From a virus: a stretch of DNA of 28,517 nt. Positions 21,713 to 28,222 of this stretch are shown one piece after another. The position numbers and the translations under genes are program-made. The stretch is taken from IMG/VR virus record IMGVR_UViG_3300012988_000035, positions 1 to 28,517 of that record; one strand, written 5' to 3'. The first letter of the stretch is position 1. Each line of letters starts with the position of its first letter. The notes beneath the pieces are model-generated. The model did not search any database. It was not told the origin of the DNA and was given only the letters and a program-made list of their open reading frames with translations.

Positions 21713-22712
21713 TAGAGCGTTCTGTTATCCTCAGACTATCGTCCATGGCTATTCAAATTGCGCAACGTGCCACCTCACTGGGGATGGCGGGGATGTCTTG
21801 AATAACTATGGACGGGCCATGACCGAGGAGTTCATGGCATCGTTCGCGCGCGAGGGAGAAGCGCGGGAATTCTTTGGCCTCGGTGAAGCTGACTTTCTGG
21901 ACCTTGGGATCGATTACAGATCAATGAGGATACAGGATGCAGGGACGGGCGAAAGCGATCAATTCCACATGTATACAGTGGGTCAATTGGCTCTTAGACA
22001 TGATGGCCTTAGTTTGTTTGGCAGTGCTGGATATTTTGGGAGAGACCGAGAATATCAGACGCGAAACTACGGAGTGAATTATCATGTCGATATTGACACT
22101 CATAGCGTGGATTTCAAGCTCGGTTATTGGATGCCTGTGGTTGGCATTGGGCTCAATAATCATGATCTTTCGATTAAAAAAGCCCAAGGATTCGGACGGG
22201 GACAGGAAAAATTCATAACCCAGGTCACTTGGCTCAATCGCTGGTTTGAGCTCAAAGCGCTGCAGACCCGATCCGACATCGAGATAGTGAAAGGCCCCGA
22301 CAATTTCCCAAAGAACGAAGCGGACGATAAGCCTGAGTATCTCTTGGATCTGAAGCTGAAACGAATCGAGAAGTTTGAATTCGGCCTGCATACCCGGGTC
22401 CAGGATGGGGTCCAAACTCTTATCGGTTACTCAACAAGGATATCCAAGGGCCATGCATATATCTTTCTGCAGCAGGATATCGATCAGAGTAAAGGAATCT
22501 TAACCGACTACGGGAGGTTTGGATTCTACCCGGTGCGCGGCCTTGACCTTTATTTTGAGCAGGATCAGATAAAAACTTCGCTGAATCCTGAAATTACTCG
22601 TCGGTCTTTAGGTTTTTCATGGATGATTCGCCCAAGGTTGGAATATGAAGGGACAGGGATGCAATGGGGACAAAGGCGGTTCTACTCGACAAGCCTGAAG
22701 CTCTGGCTCTGA
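21642..22712 (+). CDS. Outer-membrane beta-barrel with N-terminal c-type haem motif
   Basis: The start is a TTG at 21642, with GGAAGGAA seven bases upstream. From there a signal peptide follows directly (LLKSVIKTFLSVILLASLAL, then a cut near FCYP). An earlier ATG at 21552 would put a long non-signal leader in front. Then comes GYSNCATCH (CATCH, residues 40-44), TGDGGDVLNNYGRAMTEE, and an array of alternating strands to the aromatic end TSLKLWL. A haem c motif followed by Gly-Gly and YGR, then a barrel, is a layout I recall from Gram-negative bacteria using outer-membrane redox proteins. At 356 residues the barrel would be of medium size. It overlaps YceI by 71 bases, so they are probably co-translated. 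Confidence 0.65.
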   Translation: MLKSVIKTFLSVILLASLALLISDRAFCYPQTIVHGYSNCATCHLTGDGGDVLNNYGRAMTEEFMASFAREGEAREFFGLGEADFLDLGIDYRSMRIQDAGTGESDQFHMYTVGQLALRHDGLSLFGSAGYFGRDREYQTRNYGVNYHVDIDTHSVDFKLGYWMPVVGIGLNNHDLSIKKAQGFGRGQEKFITQVTWLNRWFELKALQTRSDIEIVKGPDNFPKNEADDKPEYLLDLKLKRIEKFEFGLHTRVQDGVQTLIGYSTRISKGHAYIFLQQDIDQSKGILTDYGRFGFYPVRGLDLYFEQDQIKTSLNPEITRRSLGFSWMIRPRLEYEGTGMQWGQRRFYSTSLKLWL

Positions 22713-23035
22713 AAGAATTCGTTTCCGAAAAGTATTTGCAGAATCAGATCATCGAGTATCTGAATGCGAATACCGATGGGATGTTTTGGCAAAACGATAG
22801 CATCGGCATCAAAGGTCGCAAAAGGCAAAACCGTTACCGACCAAACGGTGTAGCCGATATCCTCGGCGTCATCGATGGCCATTCAATTGCGATCGAAGTC
22901 AAAGCACCAAAGGGAAAGATCCTTCAGAGTCAAATGACCTTCGCGGAAAAATTCCGACGCTCTGGGGGATCTTATTATGTTGTACGGTCTTTTGAAGACA
23001 TTTCAGAACTGGTTAAAATCAATGGCTGGATTTGA
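22664..23035 (+). CDS. VRR-NUC domain nuclease
   Basis: A 123-residue protein with the PD-(D/E)xK nuclease core. It has YLQNQIIEYL at the start, then a basic stretch, PNGVADILGVI (Asp65), and IAIEVKAP (Glu78, Lys80), followed by QSQMTFAEKFRRSGGSYYVV. These match VRR-NUC enzymes, found in phages as small stand-alone nucleases that cut branched DNA. A GGGAT precedes the ATG. It overlaps the beta-barrel gene by 49 bases and is the only nuclease visible in the window. It may serve in recombination, packaging or repair with the RecT-like protein of the facing operon. Confidence 0.8.
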   Translation: MGTKAVLLDKPEALALKEFVSEKYLQNQIIEYLNANTDGMFWQNDSIGIKGRKRQNRYRPNGVADILGVIDGHSIAIEVKAPKGKILQSQMTFAEKFRRSGGSYYVVRSFEDISELVKINGWI

Positions 23036-23216
23036 GACAGATAAAAAAATCCTCGATTCCCAGTTTTCCTTGCTGGACAGCATGTCGACTGACCAGCTTG
23101 AGGACCTGACCAACGGCTATGAATCATTCAAGCTGAAGGTCCTGGGGCACCTGCATGATACGACTGACAAGCTCGAGTTCCTATACCAGCTGGTCAGGCT
23201 AAGACAAAAGCAATGA
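22977..23216 (+). CDS. Small helical protein of unknown function
   Basis: A 79-residue protein if the ATG at 22977 is used, with GGGGGA seven bases upstream. An in-frame ATG at 23022 would give 64 residues with less overlap of the nuclease gene but no ribosome site. The shared part is helical and acidic (STDQLEDLTNGYESFKLKVL, then KLEFLYQLVRLRQKQ). I do not recognise it. It is the last + strand gene before the convergent - strand operon, 18 bases away. Confidence 0.5.
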   Translation: MLYGLLKTFQNWLKSMAGFETDKKILDSQFSLLDSMSTDQLEDLTNGYESFKLKVLGHLHDTTDKLEFLYQLVRLRQKQ

Positions 23217-23234
23217 GAGAGAGTCAATCCGCTT

Positions 23235-23510
23235 TCATAGGGGGGATTCTTTTCCCCCCTCTCTCTTAAACTCCCTAAGACGTCGATTCATTTCTTTATT
23301 CACATCGTCTGGATGCATACCGCGAAAGTCTTTAAGATTCATCATGCCGTCGATTCCCGTAATAAGGATCGCCCTTGCACTGACGGGGTCGGGACAATTC
23401 ATGACTTGATCAGCAGCGATGGCAACGATCGCACTAAATGTCGCCGCAGGATCGCGCTTAGCCAAAGTATCGACCGTTGTTTTGATGATATTCAGGATTT
23501 CGTCATTCAT
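23235..23510 (-). CDS. Small protein of unknown function at end of recombination operon
   Basis: A 91-residue protein whose start overlaps the RecT stop (ATGA). It is helical, with an alanine-rich middle (AATFSAIVAIAADQV) and a basic end (NKEMNRRLREFKREGGKE). No membrane segment or motif is evident. It is the last gene of the leftward operon, and its final codons form the G-run of the hairpin at 23239-23260. Confidence 0.55.
   Translation of the reverse strand: MNDEILNIIKTTVDTLAKRDPAATFSAIVAIAADQVMNCPDPVSARAILITGIDGMMNLKDFRGMHPDDVNKEMNRRLREFKREGGKESPL
23239..23260. terminator. Hairpin at the convergence of the two operons
   Basis: AGGGGGG at 23239-23245 pairs with CCCCCCT at 23254-23260 around an eight-base loop. 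Flanking GAGAGAG and CTCTCTC runs can lengthen the stem. There is no T-run on either strand, so efficiency is uncertain. The position between converging genes fits a two-way terminator. Confidence 0.4.
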
Positions 23511-24652
23511 GTTTTATCCATCCCGTTCACATGTGCTGACAGCTTTTTATAGAATGTCAAAAGGTCTGAAAGGCCGGCGGTCTCCATGACAGACGGCGGC
23601 GTGCCGGTTTTTTCAAGTATGATGCCATTGGTCAATTTGTTCGACCTAATCAGCGCTTTCAGCTTTTCCAGAATTTCAAGGCGCTGCTGTTCATCGGCGT
23701 CAGGTTCCGGCTGTTCAGATTGCGCTGCTGGCGGTTCTGGTTCATAGGTCGAAAGAACCTGCCATACAGCTATCAGCTGCTGATAGGCCAGGACCTTTAT
23801 ATCCTCTAGCGACATGAGACCAAGCGCAGTTAGAACCTGGAATTCCTGAACGCCGGACTGCATCATGTCGGCTATTTTCTTTTCGATCCTGTCCAGCAGG
23901 TCAAAGCGGGCATGTTCTTGTGCCTTTTTTTCCTCTGATCGCGCAATGTCCTGCATAGCCAGCCTTGCATCGGCGGGCGGCGTCACGTCAAGGACCGTCC
24001 CCTTTTCAGCCTGTTCCTTAATTTCGTCGACTGTGTCGCTGGAACCGCCGAATGCATGAGCACCGGTCGCTCGGATAAGGAATGTCGCAGCGCGCTTTTC
24101 CAGCATATAGTCTGGCATCGTCACCCATTTGCTTCCCTTTTTTTCTGTCCAGCCTTCCTTTTTTGCCATGGCAAGGCTGACTTCGCTTCCCTCAGCTGTC
24201 GAACCGTCTGGCCTTGTCCCCACTGCTATGCAGGTTCGGGTTCCATCTTCAATGGATCCAGTTTTCACGTAGTCAATTTTCGTGAAAATTTTCAGTTCAA
24301 GCACACGGGAAATCATGAACTCTGCATACCAACCGTGTCGGCCGTGGACGAAATAGCCGCCTTGCAGGACCTCGGGCAGGCCGATTCCCATCCGTTCGGC
24401 CTTGAACGACATGATATAGATCGACCGAATGTCGCCCTTGAATGCATCGGGGACCAGTCCGCTCTGAACAGTTGAAAGGAAATAAGCCCTTTGAAGGTGC
24501 CGCGTTTCCCTTTCGTCCATACCATAGACTTCGGCAATCAGTTTGATTTCATCCCTGGTGGCTTGTATTTCAGCCATGGAACCGAATGGCGAACTCGATC
24601 TCTGTGGCGCTGCTGCTGCACTGGCGCTGCTGCGAATCATATTTGTCTGCAT
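23507..24652 (-). CDS. RecT-like single-strand annealing protein
   Basis: A 381-residue protein. About residues 40-230 follow the RecT pattern: helical start (MSFKAERMGIGLPEVLQGGY), GRHGWYAEFMISRVLELKIF, then the strand pair ending CIAVGTRPDG. Next comes the diagnostic W-x-x-MPDYMLEKRAATFLIRA segment, and AFGGSSDTVDEI. The remaining 150 residues are Ala/Glu/Gln-rich and less conserved. RecT proteins bind ssDNA and anneal strands for recombination-dependent replication. AAGGA ten bases upstream supports the start. It follows the Gp157 gene by three bases. No partner exonuclease (RecE, lambda Exo or YqaJ type) is found in the window. Confidence 0.8.
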   Translation of the reverse strand: MQTNMIRSSASAAAAPQRSSSPFGSMAEIQATRDEIKLIAEVYGMDERETRHLQRAYFLSTVQSGLVPDAFKGDIRSIYIMSFKAERMGIGLPEVLQGGYFVHGRHGWYAEFMISRVLELKIFTKIDYVKTGSIEDGTRTCIAVGTRPDGSTAEGSEVSLAMAKKEGWTEKKGSKWVTMPDYMLEKRAATFLIRATGAHAFGGSSDTVDEIKEQAEKGTVLDVTPPADARLAMQDIARSEEKKAQEHARFDLLDRIEKKIADMMQSGVQEFQVLTALGLMSLEDIKVLAYQQLIAVWQVLSTYEPEPPAAQSEQPEPDADEQQRLEILEKLKALIRSNKLTNGIILEKTGTPPSVMETAGLSDLLTFYKKLSAHVNGMDKT

Positions 24653-24655
24653 TGT

Positions 24656-25237
24656 TCATATATCCTTTAAAACTGAAAACCGTATGCCCGGTCTTTTTGC
24701 AATTGAAGCGAACTCCCGCACTTTTTCAGCCATGGCCTTGTCAGTTTCCGACTCCGGGGCCGATTTCAATATGCGTTTGATGTCTGTTTTTTTCCATTCA
24801 TAAGTCGTCTTGATGAGATCGTGGAAGTGAATGCTGTGGTGGGCAGCAGGTTCAGACAGCTTCAGGTCGACGTATTCAGAGTATTGCATTCGGACCTTAT
24901 ACTGATGGCCGACGAATTTCTCAAATCCATTGTTTTCCATTGCGAACATCAGGTGTGATTCCAGCCTTTCGCGCTGGTTATCAATAGTCTTTCGCGCGGT
25001 CTTATATTCGTTTTCCTTGCGCTTCAATTCATCGGAGATAGTTTCCATGCGATCCATGAGATACTTGTAGGAATCAATTTTGACTTTCCCCTGCTCTAAA
25101 AGATCGGGGACGTCGTCAAGATTGACTTCCAGCATGGCCTCATCGGCCAGGCACAGGGCCTGCAAAAGTTCATTCAGTGTTTTTGGTTTGACGATGGTCC
25201 GCTCTGGCGGCTCGGGGGATTGATCGATGCTGTCCAT
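24656..25237 (-). CDS. Siphovirus Gp157-family protein
   Basis: A 193-residue protein. The ATG ending at 25237 has AGGGA seven bases upstream, better than the TTG at 25252. The N-terminal half is a long coiled coil (KIDSYKYLMDRMETISDELK, then KEYNEYKTARKTI-like charged helix). The C-terminal half carries a short strand region (FEKFVGHQYKVRMQYS). A final segment has KKTDIKRILKSAPE and GIRFSVLKD, the usual end of the Gp157 family, where a Lys-x-x-hydrophobic-K pattern ends in a beta hairpin. These proteins occur next to phage recombination genes. Gp157 was first described in streptococcal phages, and its role is unclear. Confidence 0.7.
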   Translation of the reverse strand: MDSIDQSPEPPERTIVKPKTLNELLQALCLADEAMLEVNLDDVPDLLEQGKVKIDSYKYLMDRMETISDELKRKENEYKTARKTIDNQRERLESHLMFAMENNGFEKFVGHQYKVRMQYSEYVDLKLSEPAAHHSIHFHDLIKTTYEWKKTDIKRILKSAPESETDKAMAEKVREFASIAKRPGIRFSVLKDI

Positions 25238-25244
25238 TTGGGTT

Positions 25245-25291
25245 TCCCTCAATCAAAAATTGATGAGGGAACTATAGCCTAATTTTTAGGC
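25245..25291 (-). promoter_or_regulatory. Candidate promoter and two palindromic operators before Gp157
   Basis: On the - strand a TATAGT box lies at 25271-25276. Next to it upstream is the perfect palindrome GCCTAA-TTT-TTAGGC (25277-25291). Downstream, TCCCTCA (25245-25251) and TGAGGGA (25264-25270) form a second palindrome over the expected transcription start, which also contains the Gp157 ribosome site. No good -35 box is present, so an activator may be needed. Confidence 0.45.
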
Positions 25292-25323
25292 AAAATCCAG
25301 CAAAAGCAGGCGGGGAGCGGGGT

Positions 25324-25560
25324 TTAGGTTTTAGGGCTCCTCGGTTTTCTCATTCCCTCAACCAAGATCGGAACGGGGACGTCGAAAAGCCAGGCGCTTT
25401 TTGTGCCACACTGAATGCACTGATATCTCACAAGATCAGATTTCGGATCTGCAAACCAGGATTCTGTGTTGCACAGTTCCAATCCGCAACCAGGGCAATA
25501 GCAGAAAGTTGTTTGGTTCCGATTGTATTTTTTCACTAGCCAGCGGGCGATAGTTTCCAT
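25324..25560 (-). CDS. Small zinc-ribbon protein
   Basis: A 78-residue protein with CYCPGCGLEL (Cys22, Cys25) and QCIQCGTKS (Cys48, Cys51), a four-cysteine zinc ribbon. The N-terminal helix is basic (RWLVKKYNRNQ) and the tail after the ribbon ends in a basic KPRSPKT. Such proteins in phage early operons often bind nucleic acid or other proteins. The start abuts the stop of the preceding gene (TGAATG). The partner is unknown. Confidence 0.55.
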   Translation of the reverse strand: METIARWLVKKYNRNQTTFCYCPGCGLELCNTESWFADPKSDLVRYQCIQCGTKSAWLFDVPVPILVEGMRKPRSPKT

Positions 25561-25767
25561 TCATTTCCCCATCCCAGCATTGGTGATCCGACCGCAAGCA
25601 AGCCATGACCCGGCCCTGCCCGTCCGCAATTCCTGAACGACATACGTATTGCCGTGCTGTCTCAGCTTTTTAGGAAAACGGACCCAGGCCTTTTCGTGTC
25701 GGGCGCGGATCCGTTTCGTTTTTGGATCATATACGATTTCGACTCTGGCGTCGGTTTTGATGGTCAT
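25561..25767 (-). CDS. Small basic protein of unknown function
   Basis: A 68-residue, strongly basic, beta-rich protein (RVEIVYDPKTKRIRARHEKA, WVRFPKKLR, TYVVQELRTG). The ATGA start overlap with the preceding gene and a direct junction to the next gene place it in the Rep operon. The basic surface is consistent with nucleic-acid binding, but no motif is recognised. Confidence 0.5.
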   Translation of the reverse strand: MTIKTDARVEIVYDPKTKRIRARHEKAWVRFPKKLRQHGNTYVVQELRTGRAGSWLACGRITNAGMGK

Positions 25768-26246
25768 GATTTGTCCTGCAATTCATTCAGGTATTGCGAC
25801 ACAGATCTCCCGTCGTCAATAAAAAAGTGATCCTCCCCATACATTTGAGTCAGTGCTTCATCCCTGCGTATATAGGCATTTTCAAAAATATCCACGGATT
25901 GGCAGATTGTTTGCATTGGGAGTTGAGGGTTCTGCCAACTAGAAGCAAACTGGATGGATCTCATGAAATCCAAGTGAATTTCGCAGAGAATATTTTCCAT
26001 GGCTTCCCCAGGAAATCTGCTTAGAGCCAATTCATAGTTGTATTCAATCCTTGCCAGCAATCTTTGATATGCATTAGCATTTAACCATGAAGTCCCAACT
26101 TCGTCGGCAAATTTTCCTATCCCAACAATTCGCTCGGCGGTTGGTTCATTCTTGAAATAGAAACTTTCATCCAAATGCTCCTTCGGGCATTCGGGCCATA
26201 GTTTCAAAGCTTCCTGCTGGATTTTGTTTTTCGTTTTCGCGTTCAT
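25764..26246 (-). CDS. Protein of unknown function downstream of rep
   Basis: A 160-residue, mostly helical protein. The ATG ending at 26246 has AAGGA five bases upstream and starts one base after the rep stop. A TTG at 26267 would overlap rep by 20 bases and has no ribosome site. The middle has aromatic-rich helices (YQRLLARIEYNYELALSRF, HLDFMRSIQFASSW). No membrane segment, metal site or catalytic motif is evident. Its stop overlaps the next start as ATGA. Confidence 0.5.
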   Translation of the reverse strand: MNAKTKNKIQQEALKLWPECPKEHLDESFYFKNEPTAERIVGIGKFADEVGTSWLNANAYQRLLARIEYNYELALSRFPGEAMENILCEIHLDFMRSIQFASSWQNPQLPMQTICQSVDIFENAYIRRDEALTQMYGEDHFFIDDGRSVSQYLNELQDKS

Positions 26247-26247
26247 G

Positions 26248-27039
26248 TCAATCCTTGACCAACTCAAGATGGCGATTTTTGAAATTGTCTGCAGCCATCG
26301 GGTCGTGCTTCCGCAATTCCGAAAGAACTTCGTCCATTGTCTTTCTAATATCCGCCGTCAGTTGTTGCATTTCCTGTCGCAGTTTTTCATTGCCCAGCTG
26401 CATTTCTTCTTTCAATGCTTGGAATTGCATCTCTCTCTCCTTTTGTTCCCCAATCCATTTTTCGGATTCCCTAGCGTGTGCTTCAATCATGTTCTGTATC
26501 TGGTCTTTGAGGGATTTTATTTCGCTATTGTCGTTACTATTTTCATGTCGACGTTTTGCGGATATCGCGGCGCTAAGTCTTTTCACCGATAGCAGATTTG
26601 GCAGACGGGTATCCGTCAAACCCCTTGCTGATGCCCATTTTGAATAAGCTTCCCTCAATTCAGTTTCGAGTTCTATACTCTCAAACTCCCATATTCCAGA
26701 TAAATATTTCGCCCTATTTGCCACTGCAGGGTTTATCCGACAGGCCCTACGAGTTTTTACGTCGATAAAAATTATCAGGTTTAATTCTGCGAGACGCTTA
26801 AGATGCTTATTCACTTCGCTTTTATCGATTTTGAAACGTTCCTGGATAAATTGACTCACGGAAGCGTCTTCAACCTCAAAGCAGTTGCCCATGTCCATTT
26901 TGAAAATCATCTCCATGAATATGGACATTTCAGTCGGCTTGAGCACTAACGGTAGAATGACGAACAGGTAAGGGTTTGGTCGATAAAAAATAGGGATCGG
27001 CTGAATATTATTTTTTTGGTGCGATGTGCTGGATGCCAT
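26248..27039 (-). CDS. Replication-initiator-like winged-helix protein with coiled-coil tail
   Basis: A 263-residue protein in two parts. About residues 20-130 have an alpha/beta layout ending in a winged helix: VSQFIQERFKIDKSEVNKHL, KRLAELNLIIFIDV, then RRACRINPAVANRAKYL. The recognition helix followed by a wing and a terminal Ile-Asn-Pro is typical of plasmid and phage replication proteins such as the RepL type. About residues 150-260 are a charged coiled coil. It lies first in a leftward operon next to the iteron-like repeats at 27190-27225, supporting an origin-binding role. A transcriptional regulator is the alternative. GGAG eleven bases upstream supports the start. Confidence 0.55.
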   Translation of the reverse strand: MASSTSHQKNNIQPIPIFYRPNPYLFVILPLVLKPTEMSIFMEMIFKMDMGNCFEVEDASVSQFIQERFKIDKSEVNKHLKRLAELNLIIFIDVKTRRACRINPAVANRAKYLSGIWEFESIELETELREAYSKWASARGLTDTRLPNLLSVKRLSAAISAKRRHENSNDNSEIKSLKDQIQNMIEAHARESEKWIGEQKEREMQFQALKEEMQLGNEKLRQEMQQLTADIRKTMDEVLSELRKHDPMAADNFKNRHLELVKD

Positions 27040-27119
27040 GCTATAGACCGCTCCGAGAGTTACTGATTATTTTTTGGTCAGGGACATTTTCTTAACGGAT
27101 GTTCCGATATATGTGAAGT

Positions 27120-27150
27120 CCGGTCTTGTCAGAGGCCGGTCTTTTTTTTT
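27120..27150 (+). terminator. Rho-independent terminator upstream of rep, + strand
   Basis: CCGGTC at 27120-27125 pairs with GGCCGG at 27134-27139 (one G-T pair, eight-base loop), followed by nine T at 27142-27150. No + strand gene precedes it, which leaves a small RNA or a leader of the - strand transcript as its user. Confidence 0.5.
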
Positions 27151-27189
27151 ACCCATTGCCAGATCGTGCTATTTTTTCGGCCATAAAGG

Positions 27190-27225
27190 CGAGGTGGAAA
27201 TCCTCCTCGACCGAGGTGGAAATCC
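27190..27225. repeat. Two iteron-like direct repeats 22 bp apart
   Basis: CGAGGTGGAAATCC occurs exactly at 27190-27203 and 27212-27225. Start-to-start spacing is 22 bp, two helical turns. Each copy is followed by a CT-rich stretch that can pair with its GAGG. This is the usual look of initiator binding sites near a rep gene. Confidence 0.55.
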
Positions 27226-27393
27226 CCTCCGCCATATGCGGTGAAAGCCGCGCGCACCAAGGCCTCATTTTTACCCTTCTTAAGACATCTATGTATCAAG
27301 GGCTTTTGTCCTCTCCTCAGGTCGATTACGGCGCATTTATTTTTCAGCGCACGCGATCCCATCGCTTGGTTTTTTTGTTCAGAAACTAAACAG

Positions 27394-27409
27394 GCATTCT
27401 ACGGAATGC
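27394..27409. repeat. Short perfect hairpin in control region
   Basis: GCATTC and GAATGC form a six-base-pair stem around the loop TACG. No T-run follows. It may be part of an origin or a binding site. Confidence 0.35.
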
Positions 27410-27634
27410 TATTTACGGCAATCGATGCAAACGAAACGCGCGCTGCAAGCCGCGTTGATGATCATAATACTCCTACCAAAACTCTGCATCCGTTGGTATA
27501 TAAAGGTTTCAAGGTTTTTAAAAAGTCGTCCAAAAAACAGGAAAATTCTGATCCATGAATTGCAAGTACATGATATCAGCGAACTATTTAATTTTTCTTA
27601 GGGTGTTATCATCACACGTGAAATGAGGTTTTTT

Positions 27635-28027
27635 ATGGATTCACAAGCTACGTTTACCGTCACATTGACACAGATTTGGCAAAAGCTGGTTGATATCGAG
27701 TCGCTGCTGGAAAAACAAAAAAATAACCCCTCAACGACGACCGACGCCAAACCAACCGATCTTGGAAAAGACAGCGGGATTTCGGAAGCGGTCACTTTCT
27801 GCGTTGCCCACGATTGGATATTCAAGCGCGCGAACAACGGCCAGTATTCCCATACGATCGCCAATAAGGCCGCAGCAGCATTCCTCTCAAGGCATGGCCT
27901 TAGCGATCGCCAGCTGCTCTCCGAAGAACTGGGTAAGCGTCGGTCGTCGTTGAAAGGTTTGGTGAATGTTTACGATGGGGTATTCGAGGATCTATTCCGG
28001 GATTTCGTAGTCAATCGCGTTGATTGA
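27635..28027 (+). CDS. Protein of unknown function, first + strand gene right of the control region
   Basis: A 130-residue protein. The ATG at 27635 has GAGG six bases upstream and is preferred to the ATG at 27623, whose sequence forms part of that ribosome site. The N-terminus is helical (TQIWQKLVDIESLLEKQ), followed by a Thr/Pro-rich linker. A folded domain then follows with ISEAVTFCVAHDWIFKRANN and LSDRQLLSEELGKRRSSL, which may include a small helix-turn-helix. No family is recognised. Being divergent from rep, it may be an early regulator. Confidence 0.5.
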   Translation: MDSQATFTVTLTQIWQKLVDIESLLEKQKNNPSTTTDAKPTDLGKDSGISEAVTFCVAHDWIFKRANNGQYSHTIANKAAAAFLSRHGLSDRQLLSEELGKRRSSLKGLVNVYDGVFEDLFRDFVVNRVD

Positions 28028-28048
28028 AAGACGTTCCGCTGAGCTATC

Positions 28049-28088
28049 GACGCCGTTCGGCGTCTTGCCGCTCACCGTCTGCAACGGT
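28049..28088. repeat. Tandem hairpins after the unknown gene
   Basis: GACGCC-GTTC-GGCGTC at 28049-28064 and ACCGT-CTGCA-ACGGT at 28074-28088. The second is followed by CTTT. Together they may end the upstream transcript weakly or form an RNA element. Confidence 0.35.
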
Positions 28089-28141
28089 CTTTGAATCTGG
28101 ATTGACGTTTTTTCCCCAGGGATCTAATGTCCGGACTGAAA

Positions 28142-28158
28142 TTTGTTAATTAACCAAA
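28142..28158. promoter_or_regulatory. Palindrome, candidate operator
   Basis: The sequence is TTTGTTAATTAACCAAA, with TTTG and CAAA in inverted orientation around an AT-rich core that includes the palindrome GTTAATTAAC. It lies 65 bases before the start of the next gene and could be a repressor or initiator site. Confidence 0.35.
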
Positions 28159-28178
28159 GCAATCACAAGCCTATCGGT

Positions 28179-28207
28179 CGGGAATCGGTTCGTTTCCCGC
28201 CTTTTTT
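28179..28207 (+). terminator. Rho-independent terminator or attenuator
   Basis: CGGGAA at 28179-28184 pairs with TTCCCG at 28194-28199 (nine-base loop), followed by CC and six T (28202-28207). It ends just before the ribosome site of the next gene. It either ends the upstream transcript or attenuates the leader of the next gene. Confidence 0.6.
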
Positions 28208-28222
28208 GAGGAAACGTGCCAA

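Larger units (their letters stand above)
27040..27634. other. 595-bp control / candidate origin region without a convincing gene
   Basis: The region lies between two divergent genes, rep on the - strand and an unknown gene on the + strand. It holds a terminator on the + strand (27120-27150), two iteron-like direct repeats (27190-27225), a hairpin (27394-27409), and AT-rich stretches near 27590. Open frames at 27129-27362 (-) and 27241-27558 (+) have no ribosome sites and poor codon patterns. A possible rep promoter on the - strand is TTAAGA-17-AAATAA, weak. Confidence 0.5.

Noticed and set aside
27129-27558. Open frames on both strands in the control region (27129-27362 on -, 27241-27558 on +)
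   Set aside because: Neither has a ribosome site, both overlap the repeats and hairpins, and the encoded residues are rich in Lys, Arg, Phe and Cys in a way typical of random frames.
27606-27614. DnaA-box-like TTATCATCA
   Set aside because: Only seven of nine bases match the consensus and there is no cluster, so it is likely chance.
28028-28060. tRNA-like D-arm on the - strand (TAGCTCAGCGG)
   Set aside because: No matching D-stem, anticodon arm or T-arm can be formed in the following bases, so it is not a tRNA gene and too short to support an attachment site.
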